Origin: Gammaproteobacteria bacterium
Lineage (GTDB): Bacteria; Pseudomonadota; Gammaproteobacteria; SZUA-229
NCBI GenBank assembly: GCA_026195895.1
Contig: JAPHRO010000037.1
Span: 1 to 49,256 of the forward strand
DNA: 49,256 nucleotides
Direction of reading: 5' to 3'
This document shows, one piece after another, positions 35,685 to 43,327 of the stretch (positions are counted from its first letter, which is position 1; every line of letters begins with the position of its first letter). The position numbers and the translations under genes are program-made. The notes under the pieces were generated by a model that saw only the letters and a program-made list of their open reading frames with translations, searched no databases and was not told where the DNA came from.

Positions 35685-37757
35685 ATGGCAGAGCGGGATA
35701 CCCCGCTGCTGTTAATTGTGGACGATGATATTGTCATTCGTTCGATGCTGAAAAAAGCACTGGAACGCCAGGAATACGAAGTCATGGAAGCAGTCAATGG
35801 TGCTGAAGCGGTGGAACTGTTTCGTCAGCAGCGTCCCGATATGGTCTTGCTCGATGTACTGATGCCGGTAATGAATGGCTATCAAGCCTGTGAAATTATG
35901 CGCCAGATGGATCCCGAGCGTACCGTGCCAGTTATTATGCTTACCGGGCTTGATGATATTTCCTCTGTTGATCGTGCCTTTGAAGCAGGGGCCACTGATT
36001 TTATTACCAAGCCTATAAACTGGAGCCTGTTTACACAACGAGTGCGCTATTCGCTGAAAGCACGCAATATGGATCTGGCGTTGCGAAAAAGTCAGCACCG
36101 TATTAATCATGCATTAAAAGTCGCCATGCTGGGCTACTGGGACTGGGATCTGGTCAATGATCAGTTTCAGATGCCTGATCAGGTTCTAAAGATGTTAGGC
36201 ATAGAAAACAGCAATACGCTTGGTGTTGCTGAATTCATCGAGTATGTTCCTGAAGAAGATAAAGATCGGGTACAACATGCTTTTGATGACGCCAAAGTTC
36301 GCGGTACACGGTTTGTGCTGGAGCATCGCATAAAACTTTCTGATTTATCTGAGCGTTATGTTTACCAGCAATGTGATGTGGTTATGGATGATGCTGGCAA
36401 ACCGATGCACGCATTGGGCACGATTCAGGATATTACTGCCTTAAAACGTGCCGAAGATATGATTCTACATCAGGCATATCATGATCTGTTGACCGATCTG
36501 CCTAATCAAACGCTGTTTAAAGAACGTTTGACCCATGCGATTAAAGTGGCTGAACACTCGGGTAACCAGGTGGCGATTATCATGATGGATATTGATCGCT
36601 TTCAGGTGATCAATGATAGCCTGGGGCATGATGCTGGCAACGAATTGCTGGTTGCCTTTGCGGGTTTTCTGGGGCGATTTACACAGGAGGGTGATACCAC
36701 GTCACGCATCAGTAGCAACGAGTTTGCGATATTGCTGGAAAGCCCGAAGTCGATGGATGAAATTTCAGATGTGATTCGTAATATTCGAATCGCACTGCAT
36801 ACGGAAGCGTTTGAGCTGGCTGGTGAACAGGTGGTCGTTTCCCTGGGTATGGGGATTGCTATTTATCCAGATGATGAACTCGATGCTCAGAGTCTAATGC
36901 AGTGTGCCAATGCGGCAATGCGGAAAGCCAAGGCACAGGGTGGTGATCAGGAACATTTTTATACCAATGATATGAATCGTCGTGTGCATGATCGTTTGCG
37001 TATGGAAAGTGACTTGCGCAAGGCGGTGGATGAAGGTGGCATGGAAATTTATTATCAGCCACAGGTTGATGTTAGAACACGAAAAATTATTGCCATGGAA
37101 GCATTGGTGCGCTGGAATCATCCTGAGCACGGTATAGTATCTCCCATCCGGTTCATTCCGCTGGCAGAAGAAACCGGGTTGATTAAACCGTTGGGTCAGT
37201 TAGTGTTAAAACAGGCGATAAGCCAGACCAAGCAATGGCACGATAAAGGTTTTCCGCTCAAGGTAGGGATCAATCTTTCGGCGCGACAGTTTATGCAGCC
37301 GGATCTGGTGAATCAGGTGGAAGAATATATTCAATCCTGTGAATTGCAGCCAGAATATATTGATCTGGAAATAACGGAAACCATTGCCATGCAGGATGCT
37401 GAAAATAGTATTCAGAAAATGCATCAGCTAAAACAGTTGGGTGTGCATTTGTCGATGGATGATTTTGGTGCCGGTTATTCTTCGTTAAGTTATTTGCATC
37501 AGTTTCCACTGGATGTGCTTAAGATTGATCGATCATTTGTTATGGATATCGGTGAAAAGGGAGGGGATGGTGCTATTGCACGTGCGGTTATTGCGATGGC
37601 CCATAGTTTGAATCTAGAAGTTATTGCGGAAGGTGTGGAGAATGAAGAGCAATATACTTTTCTAAAAGAGCATGGTTGCAATACCATTCAGGGCTATTTG
37701 ATATCCCGACCGGTAACTGCAGAAGAGTTTGAAAAGTTATTACAGGTAGAAAAATAA
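35685..37757 (+). CDS. Response regulator with PAS, degenerate GGDEF and intact EAL domains
   Basis: I use ATG 35685, with GGAG 6 bases upstream, giving 690 residues; ATG 35655 is in frame but lacks a good site. The receiver domain has D57 as acceptor in DMVLLDVLMP and a KPINW lysine. A PAS domain (about 145-260) precedes the GGDEF domain, whose signature reads SSNEF, so cyclase activity is unlikely. The EAL domain keeps EALVRW, the DDFGAGYSSL metal site, the KIDRSF lysine and the AEGVE glutamate, so it is predicted to hydrolyse c-di-GMP to pGpG when the receiver is phosphorylated. No membrane segment is present. It sits between metZ and the flagellar fliK locus. Confidence 0.92.
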   Translation: MAERDTPLLLIVDDDIVIRSMLKKALERQEYEVMEAVNGAEAVELFRQQRPDMVLLDVLMPVMNGYQACEIMRQMDPERTVPVIMLTGLDDISSVDRAFEAGATDFITKPINWSLFTQRVRYSLKARNMDLALRKSQHRINHALKVAMLGYWDWDLVNDQFQMPDQVLKMLGIENSNTLGVAEFIEYVPEEDKDRVQHAFDDAKVRGTRFVLEHRIKLSDLSERYVYQQCDVVMDDAGKPMHALGTIQDITALKRAEDMILHQAYHDLLTDLPNQTLFKERLTHAIKVAEHSGNQVAIIMMDIDRFQVINDSLGHDAGNELLVAFAGFLGRFTQEGDTTSRISSNEFAILLESPKSMDEISDVIRNIRIALHTEAFELAGEQVVVSLGMGIAIYPDDELDAQSLMQCANAAMRKAKAQGGDQEHFYTNDMNRRVHDRLRMESDLRKAVDEGGMEIYYQPQVDVRTRKIIAMEALVRWNHPEHGIVSPIRFIPLAEETGLIKPLGQLVLKQAISQTKQWHDKGFPLKVGINLSARQFMQPDLVNQVEEYIQSCELQPEYIDLEITETIAMQDAENSIQKMHQLKQLGVHLSMDDFGAGYSSLSYLHQFPLDVLKIDRSFVMDIGEKGGDGAIARAVIAMAHSLNLEVIAEGVENEEQYTFLKEHGCNTIQGYLISRPVTAEEFEKLLQVEK

Positions 37758-37777
37758 ACCAGCCGCTGGCGGTTTTT
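37756..37777. terminator. Intrinsic terminator after the REC-PAS-GGDEF-EAL gene
   Basis: AAACC-a-GCC-gct-GGC-GGTTT forms an 8-bp stem with one bulged A, followed by TT and an AT-rich region. It lies between converging gene ends (37757 and 37795). Confidence 0.7.
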
Positions 37778-37794
37778 AGAAATTACTGAATATT

Positions 37795-38076
37795 TTATGA
37801 ATTAAAATTTTTCGGAAATTTACCAGTAAGAATATAAGCAAAGGCAATCACTTCGGCGACGGCACGATACAGGTTTTCAGGGATTTCATCTCCCAGATTT
37901 ATTTGGGTTAATACGTCAACCAGGCCTTCATCTTCCTGTAAAGGTATGCCATGTTCATTGGCAATGGTTATTATCTTTTCAGCCAGATCCCCGGCGCCTT
38001 TGGCGGTTACTTTAGGTGCGCTTTCGCCATCATATTCCAGGGCTACGGCAATTCTTTTCTGTGGTTTGGCGATCAT
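37795..38076 (-). CDS. fhlB: FlhB C-terminal-like protein (FhlB/EscU cytoplasmic domain)
   Basis: This 93-residue protein matches the cytoplasmic domain of FlhB, the export-apparatus switch, from the IAVALEYD strand to the end (about residues 8-86), with KVTAKGAGDLAEKI and EIPENLYRAVAEVIAFAY in place. The autocleavage motif NPTH, which precedes this region in FlhB, is absent: the aligned residues read KPQK. There is no membrane part. Stand-alone FhlB proteins of this kind can stand in for the FlhB C-terminal fragment. It overlaps fliK by 4 bp, so the pair is a translational unit and a role in substrate switching with FliK is likely. Confidence 0.88.
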   Translation of the reverse strand: MIAKPQKRIAVALEYDGESAPKVTAKGAGDLAEKIITIANEHGIPLQEDEGLVDVLTQINLGDEIPENLYRAVAEVIAFAYILTGKFPKNFNS

Positions 38077-39407
38077 GCGTTTTCATCCAGAATGTGAGCG
38101 CTTTCTGGAACATCCCGGGGTTTAATAATATCCCCCCGGCTAACATCCAGATTGATGACATTGAGTCCGGCATTTTTGAAGGCGGTATCCAGTAAATTAA
38201 TTTGCTGTCGTATGCTGTTGGCGGTGCTTTCTTTTTCTGCGCGGAAGCGGGCGGCAATCCTGTCATTAATAAGATGCAGGCGTGCCTCAATTGGCCCCAG
38301 TATTTTAAAGTTAAAATTCAGCGTCACGACCCAGCTCGAATTTTTCTGTTCATTTGCAGATTTTTCCTGTTCCAGTCGGAACTGGATCAAATGCATTTCA
38401 TTTTTATCTTTTAAATGTAAATCAAATAAAAGCAGCAAAAGGTTGTCGCCATCACGTACAAAAGGGGTTAATTGTTGAGCAGTGATTTTAGCCAGTGCAT
38501 TGTCAACCGAAGTTTTTAATTCCTGTAATTGGGGCAGGTTTTTTAATAAACTGATCAGGTTTTCCAGCATTTGTTTTGAGCCGGCCTGATTTTGTAAGTA
38601 ATTGACTAATGTAGTGAAGATATTGAGCAGTTGTTTCGGCAGTAGTGTTTTATCTGCTGTACTCAGAGCCTGTTGAATGAGTTGGATCTGGCTTTTGGGT
38701 AGCAGGCTGACTAACAGACCAGAGAGCTGTTTAAGATTAAGATTACCGCTGGTAAATTGTTGTAGTGCCTGTTGTAAATCCTTGATTGTTGCTTCGGCAG
38801 TTGGGATTCTCTGGGCTGTGGTCAGTTCAGGTAGTGTGTTGCGTAACTGATCGCTAATTCTGAGTAACTGACTTTTGATATCCTGTGGCAGGTTTTCTGC
38901 TGGTCGTTGGGCCAGGCGTGATTCAAGAAATATACCGCTATTCTGAATGATGGATTTCAATGTTGCTGGACGTGTTGCCTGTTCCATATTGGGTATTTGT
39001 CGGACAAGCTCAATGAGTTGCTGTTTTACGGTTTTAGGAATAACCGGGTTATCAATTATTTTCTGAGCAAGTTGTAGTAAACCCGTCAGATCCCTCTGCT
39101 GGGCAATGAAAGTTTTCAGGTTCTGGCTGGCAATATGGGCTGTACTGGCGGTTGTCTGGATATTGAGCAATGGCGTATTACCAAGGGATTTGACCAGCAA
39201 TTTGAGCTGATCACCGGTTTTCAGATCAATGGGGGTGCGGGTTTCCAGGATATGCTGACCAATACGTAACAGTGCCTTGCCCTGGGCATCGGCATTAGTT
39301 TCGGCAGTGGCATTCAGAACCTGGCCAATTTTCCAGGTTTTGCTGACATCGGGTAATAGTTCAGTCCGAATTTCACTGCTCGATCGTATGGGCGGGATGT
39401 TGATCAT
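38073..39407 (-). CDS. fliK: Flagellar hook-length control protein FliK (divergent)
   Basis: FliK measures hook length and switches the flagellar export gate from hook to filament subunits. The 444-residue protein is Gln- and Leu-rich, with repeated helical stretches for most of its length, which is typical of the poorly conserved ruler part. The C-terminal Flg_hook domain (about 350-430) contains LNFNFKILGPIEARLHLIND and the LDTAFKNAGLNVINLDVSRGD segment. An exact sigma-28 -10 element (GCCGATAA) precedes the gene. Being next to fhlB and opposite fliL supports the name; sequence alone would leave it as a FliK-like protein. Confidence 0.85.
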   Translation of the reverse strand: MINIPPIRSSSEIRTELLPDVSKTWKIGQVLNATAETNADAQGKALLRIGQHILETRTPIDLKTGDQLKLLVKSLGNTPLLNIQTTASTAHIASQNLKTFIAQQRDLTGLLQLAQKIIDNPVIPKTVKQQLIELVRQIPNMEQATRPATLKSIIQNSGIFLESRLAQRPAENLPQDIKSQLLRISDQLRNTLPELTTAQRIPTAEATIKDLQQALQQFTSGNLNLKQLSGLLVSLLPKSQIQLIQQALSTADKTLLPKQLLNIFTTLVNYLQNQAGSKQMLENLISLLKNLPQLQELKTSVDNALAKITAQQLTPFVRDGDNLLLLLFDLHLKDKNEMHLIQFRLEQEKSANEQKNSSWVVTLNFNFKILGPIEARLHLINDRIAARFRAEKESTANSIRQQINLLDTAFKNAGLNVINLDVSRGDIIKPRDVPESAHILDENA

Positions 39408-39435
39408 TATTTGTTCTGTGTTGACCTTTTACCAA

Positions 39436-39462
39436 TTATCGGCAGTATGCCAAAAAACTGTC
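39436..39462 (-). promoter_or_regulatory. Sigma-28 (FliA) type promoter for fliK-fhlB
   Basis: Read on the minus strand, GACAGTTT (39462-39455), 11 bases and GCCGATAA (39443-39436) match the flagellar sigma-28 consensus TAAAGTTT-N11-GCCGATAA at 6 of 8 and 8 of 8 positions, with exact spacing. The -10 ends 28 bases before the fliK ATG. Confidence 0.78.
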
Positions 39463-39690
39463 GCGGTATTCACTGCGGTTTCAGCGGGGTGGAGCCAATT
39501 CGTTGGCCCTTGTTATTTTCAGTGCTAGCTGAATAGTTTAGATAGTCTAATATTATTTATTGGATATACGATAGCTATTAAATGCCCAGTCTTTTTCAGG
39601 TAAAAAGATGAAGTTTATCTATCTTATTGAATTATAATAAATTAAATGCTGTGCTTACGGGCTGGCATTGAGGCTTTAATGTATCTATAT

Positions 39691-39706
39691 GGGGCAATAT
39701 TGCCCC
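39691..39706. promoter_or_regulatory. 16-bp perfect palindrome upstream of the fliL sigma-54 promoter
   Basis: GGGGCAATATTGCCCC is a perfect palindrome that ends 26 bases before the -24 GG of the fliL promoter. The position suits an enhancer-binding or repressor site. A T-run is absent, so it is not a terminator. Confidence 0.5.
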
Positions 39707-39732
39707 GTTATGGCAAGGCTTGACCCAGGAAC

Positions 39733-39746
39733 GGCACAGTCTTTGC
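39733..39746 (+). promoter_or_regulatory. Sigma-54 (RpoN) type -24/-12 promoter for fliLMNOP
   Basis: GGCAC-AGTCT-TTGC matches the sigma-54 consensus core TGGCAC-N5-TTGC with the required 12-base step from GG to GC (the base before GG is C instead of T). A start site near 39758 would leave about 18 bases before the fliL ATG, with its ribosome-binding site GAGG in that leader. Confidence 0.75.
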
Positions 39747-39775
39747 TTTAAACATAACAAAACGAGGAATCGAGA

Positions 39776-40324
39776 ATGGCTGAAGAAGACGAAAACCAGG
39801 AAGCAGTGACGGAGAAAAAAGGTGGTGGGATGATGAAAATCATCCTGATTGTAAATGCCGTCATACTGGTTATAGGTATTGCTGTGGGTATTACTGTGTT
39901 CATGATGTCCGGCGACGATAGTGAAAAGACTGCAGAGCAACAGGATACCGAAGTCATCGAAGGGGCGGAAGATGACGCGGGTGGTGATACTGCTTCATCC
40001 GGTGGCACACCTATTTATGTTCCTTTACATCCGGCATTCGTGGTGAATTTTGAAAACCAGGAGCAGGTGAGTTTTCTGCAGGTTGATATTCAGGTGATGA
40101 CCTTTGATCCGGCAGTTGAAGAAGCATTAAAAGTACATATGCCAGTGGTTAGGAATGAACTGTTATTGCTGCTGGGTGGCAAGCAATACCATGAAATTAA
40201 TAACCGGGAAGGTAAGCGTCGTTTGAGCCAGGAGGCAATACAGGAAATCCAGCGGGTATTGAAAGAATCGGGGTCGCCGTCTTCAGTCGAGGCACTCTAT
40301 TTTACAAGTTTCGTAATGCAGTGA
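39776..40324 (+). CDS. fliL: Flagellar basal body-associated protein FliL
   Basis: FliL is a single-pass inner-membrane protein whose periplasmic SPFH-like domain surrounds stators and raises motor torque. The 182-residue protein has a short charged N terminus, one transmembrane segment (about 20-45, MMKIILIVNAVILVIGIAVG), an acidic linker and a C-terminal domain (YVPLHPAFVVNFENQEQVSFLQVDIQVM). It is the first gene of the fliLMNOP operon and is preceded by the sigma-54-like promoter. Confidence 0.93.
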   Translation: MAEEDENQEAVTEKKGGGMMKIILIVNAVILVIGIAVGITVFMMSGDDSEKTAEQQDTEVIEGAEDDAGGDTASSGGTPIYVPLHPAFVVNFENQEQVSFLQVDIQVMTFDPAVEEALKVHMPVVRNELLLLLGGKQYHEINNREGKRRLSQEAIQEIQRVLKESGSPSSVEALYFTSFVMQ

Positions 40325-40338
40325 TGTGATGAATTAAC

Positions 40339-41349
40339 ATGGCAACAGCAGACGTACTCAGTCAAGACGAAATCGATGCCCTGTTACACGGGGTAGACGG
40401 TGGTGATGTTGAAACGGAATCGGACGAGCAGTTAAATGATGGCGTTGCTCGGGAATTTGATTTCCAGTCGCAGGATCGCATCGTGCGTGGGCGTTTGCCG
40501 ACGCTTGAAATGATTAATGAACGTTTCGCGCGTAACTTCCGTGTCAGCATGTTTAATATGTTGCGCCGCCAGGCTGAGATTGCCGTCGGTGGCGTGCAAA
40601 TGCTCAAGTTTGCCGAATACATTCATAGTCTGTATGTACCCACCAGTTTGAATCTGGTGAAGATTCATCCGCTACGTGGAACTGCGCTGTTTGTGATTGA
40701 CCCCAAGCTGGTCTTTATTGTGGTTGATAATTTCTTTGGTGGTGAAGGACGGTTTTATAACAAGATTGAGGGCCGCGAATTTACGCCCACCGAGCAACGT
40801 GTTATCAGTATGCTGCTGGGTAATATTTTTAAAGATCTTTCGAATGCCTGGAATCCGGTTAAACATCTGGAGTTTGAATATCAATCTTCAGAAGTTAATC
40901 CGCATCTCGCCAATATTGTGAGTCCAACGGAGGTGGTCGTCGTCAGCACCTTCCGTATCGACCTGGAAGGCGGTGGCGGTGATTTTCACGTCACCATTCC
41001 CTATTCAATGATCGAGCCTATTCGTGATTTACTGGATGCGGGTGTGCAATCCGATGTTACCGATGTGGACTCGCGCTGGATGGTGTCCTTAAGGGATGAA
41101 ATATTTGAATCGCAGGTGGAAGTTAAAAGTAATTTGATCGAAAAAGAAATGAATTTATCACAGATTAAAAATTTTAAAGTCGGCGATATTATTCCTTTCG
41201 ATATGCCAGATACAGTGGTACTTGAAGCAGAAGAAATACCGCTATTCAGGGGTACTTTGGGTGTGTCCCGTGGAAATGCGGCAGTGAAAATAACCGAACG
41301 AGTAACGCGCGCCGCGCTTAATATTAAACCCGATGATGAAGTAGAGTAA
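40339..41349 (+). CDS. fliM: Flagellar motor switch protein FliM
   Basis: FliM forms the middle of the C ring and binds phosphorylated CheY. The 336-residue protein has the CheY-binding peptide LSQDEIDALL at residues 7-16, a linker, the CheC-like middle domain (about 45-230, with RNFRVSMFNMLRRQAEI) and a C-terminal SpoA domain (about 250-325). It follows fliL by 14 bp. Confidence 0.97.
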   Translation: MATADVLSQDEIDALLHGVDGGDVETESDEQLNDGVAREFDFQSQDRIVRGRLPTLEMINERFARNFRVSMFNMLRRQAEIAVGGVQMLKFAEYIHSLYVPTSLNLVKIHPLRGTALFVIDPKLVFIVVDNFFGGEGRFYNKIEGREFTPTEQRVISMLLGNIFKDLSNAWNPVKHLEFEYQSSEVNPHLANIVSPTEVVVVSTFRIDLEGGGGDFHVTIPYSMIEPIRDLLDAGVQSDVTDVDSRWMVSLRDEIFESQVEVKSNLIEKEMNLSQIKNFKVGDIIPFDMPDTVVLEAEEIPLFRGTLGVSRGNAAVKITERVTRAALNIKPDDEVE

Positions 41350-41353
41350 AGCC

Positions 41354-41749
41354 ATGAGTGAAGAAGACAACGCAGAAGATCCATGGGCAGAAGCATTGGA
41401 AGAACAGGCTGATGCAGAAGCGGCTGCCGGAGCGGAAACGGCCAGGCCATCATTTGATGAATTACAGGATGATGCTATTGGCAGCCTGGATGTAAACCTG
41501 GATGTTGTACTCGATATTCCGGTAAACATATCCATGGAAATCGGCAGAACAAAAATCAGTATTCGCAACCTGCTGCAATTGAATCAGGGGTCAGTAGTCG
41601 AGCTGGATCGGCTGGCGGGCGAGCCAATGGATGTACTGGTTAACGGTACCCTGATTGCGCGCGGTGAAGTGGTCGTGGTTAACGAAAAATTTGGTATTCG
41701 TCTTACCGATATTATCAGTCCTGCCGAGCGAGTTAAAAAGCTTAAGTAA
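41354..41749 (+). CDS. fliN: Flagellar motor switch protein FliN
   Basis: FliN forms the base of the C ring with FliM. The 131-residue protein has an acidic, alanine-rich N terminus (1-45) and a SpoA domain (about 52-128) with LDVVLDIPVNISMEIGRTKI and the conserved LNQGSVVELDRLAGEPMDVLVNG loop. It begins 4 bases after the fliM stop. Confidence 0.97.
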   Translation: MSEEDNAEDPWAEALEEQADAEAAAGAETARPSFDELQDDAIGSLDVNLDVVLDIPVNISMEIGRTKISIRNLLQLNQGSVVELDRLAGEPMDVLVNGTLIARGEVVVVNEKFGIRLTDIISPAERVKKLK

Positions 41750-41754
41750 ACAAG

Positions 41755-42162
41755 ATGACAATGATACGCCACAGCTTTTTATTTTTATTTTTTAGCATGC
41801 CCGTCCGCCTGATTGCAGACACGGCTGAAAAAACCAGTCGTTTTAATACCGTAGAAACTTTTTCCGTTATGAACATGTTAAACATGATCATGGGACTGGT
41901 TGTTGTCATTGCTCTGATTCTCGGACTCGCCTGGATTTTAAGAAAGTATGGGCGTCTACCTGCTAACAATCAGGTGGATATGAAAGTGCTCGGAGGACTA
42001 TCGCTAGGCACGCGCGAACGGGCCGTACTGGTTCAGGTCGAGGGCCGGCGTTTATTGTTGGGGGTTGCGCCGGGCAGAGTGGAAACATTGCATGTCATGG
42101 ATGAGCCATTAGAAAATTCGTTTGATTCAAAACTTGGCCAGGCCATTGAGGATCAGAAGTGA
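41755..42162 (+). CDS. fliO: Flagellar protein FliO
   Basis: FliO is a membrane protein that helps FliP assemble into the export gate. The 135-residue protein has a hydrophobic N terminus that may be a signal peptide (to about ADTAE), a transmembrane segment (about 43-62, [20 protein letters not shown]) and a cytoplasmic domain with LRKYGRLP and [23 protein letters not shown]. It overlaps fliP by 4 bp (GTGA). Confidence 0.92.
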   Translation: MTMIRHSFLFLFFSMPVRLIADTAEKTSRFNTVETFSVMNMLNMIMGLVVVIALILGLAWILRKYGRLPANNQVDMKVLGGLSLGTRERAVLVQVEGRRLLLGVAPGRVETLHVMDEPLENSFDSKLGQAIEDQK

Positions 42163-42905
42163 ATTTCCAGAAAATAATACTGGCTATCTTTTTATTCCTG
42201 TTTACTACTTTAGTTGCTGCGGAACCCAGTTTGCCTGCTGTGGTGATAGAAAATACCACCAGTGGTGGCAAAACCTATTCCTTATCGATTCAGGTACTGG
42301 TGTTAATGACTCTGCTGTCTTTATTGCCAGCATTGTTATTAACCATGACTTCTTTTACCCGAATTATTATTGTGCTGTCGATATTGCGTCAGGCTCTGGG
42401 TACAGCGCAAACACCATCCAATCAGATACTCATTGGACTGTCATTGTTTTTAAGTTTGTTCATTATGTCACCGGTATTTAATCAGGCCTATGAAGAAGCT
42501 TATAAGCCCTATATTGCCGAACAAATCAGTGCCGATGCGGCACTGGAAAAATTAAAACAGCCGTTCCATACATTTATGATGGCGCAGACCCGGGAAGATG
42601 ATATTGGCCTGTTCGCTCGGATTGCCAATGATGAGCCTTACCAGACACCCGAGTCGGTGCCATTTACTGTGCTGATGCCCGCCTTTTTAACATCGGAATT
42701 AAAAACCGCTTTTCAGATTGGCTTTATGTTGTTCATCCCGTTTTTGATTATTGATCTGGTGGTTGCCAGCGTACTCATGGCCATGGGTATGATGATGTTA
42801 TCCCCGCTGATTATTTCCCTGCCTTTCAAGCTGATGCTATTCGTGCTGGTCGATGGCTGGACGCTGGTTATTGGCACGCTGGCCGCCAGTTTCGTTGTAT
42901 CCTGA
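42159..42905 (+). CDS. fliP: Flagellar type III export pore protein FliP
   Basis: FliP forms the core of the flagellar export gate. The GTG start at 42159 overlaps fliO. The 248-residue protein begins with a cleavable signal peptide (to VAA), as known for FliP, then four membrane helices with the [24 protein letters not shown] motif and the [26 protein letters not shown]-terminal motif. In most Gammaproteobacteria fliQ, fliR and flhB follow directly. Here the operon stops at fliP and an unrelated gene (grxC) comes next. Confidence 0.97.
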   Translation: MNFQKIILAIFLFLFTTLVAAEPSLPAVVIENTTSGGKTYSLSIQVLVLMTLLSLLPALLLTMTSFTRIIIVLSILRQALGTAQTPSNQILIGLSLFLSLFIMSPVFNQAYEEAYKPYIAEQISADAALEKLKQPFHTFMMAQTREDDIGLFARIANDEPYQTPESVPFTVLMPAFLTSELKTAFQIGFMLFIPFLIIDLVVASVLMAMGMMMLSPLIISLPFKLMLFVLVDGWTLVIGTLAASFVVS

Positions 42906-42917
42906 TATAATTCCCGG

Positions 42918-42952
42918 ATAATCCACGAATGCTTAATTCGATTATGGATTAT
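42918..42952. terminator. Hairpin between fliP and grxC
   Basis: ATAATCCA and CGAAT (42918-42930) pair with ATTCG and TGGATTAT (42936-42952), with ATTA bulged on the right. GTTTGTTG follows. It probably marks the end of the flagellar transcript. Confidence 0.55.
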
Positions 42953-42979
42953 GTTTGTTGAATATTATCTGGAGATGTT

Positions 42980-43234
42980 ATGCCGAAAGTTCTGATGTAT
43001 TGCACCAGGTCCTGCCCTTATTGCCTGCGCGCCGAAAAGCTGCTGAAAAAGAAGGGTGTCAAACTTGAAATTATTGATGTGGGTGGCAAGCCCAGCCTGT
43101 GGAAAGAGATGGAACAACGCACCGGGCGCAATACCGTGCCGCAAATATACATAGATGACTACCATGTTGGTGGTTTTGATGACCTGTCTGATCTGGACAT
43201 GGCAGGCAAACTGGATAAGTTGCTGGCCGGTTAG
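42980..43234 (+). CDS. grxC: Glutaredoxin 3
   Basis: GrxC is a small dithiol oxidoreductase that uses glutathione. The 84-residue protein has the active site CPYC at 12-15, the cis-proline in TVPQIYI and the glycine pair in HVGGFDDL that binds glutathione. GGAG lies just before ATG 42980. It may protect cytosolic thiols or serve ribonucleotide reductase. There is no evident operon partner. Confidence 0.95.
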   Translation: MPKVLMYCTRSCPYCLRAEKLLKKKGVKLEIIDVGGKPSLWKEMEQRTGRNTVPQIYIDDYHVGGFDDLSDLDMAGKLDKLLAG

Positions 43235-43327
43235 TCTTCTTCCCCTTAAAGAGATATAGACCGCTGATTAATACCTGACTAAACTGCCCGGTTATTTTTC
43301 CGGATTTAACTTTTCGAGGATTCCGCT

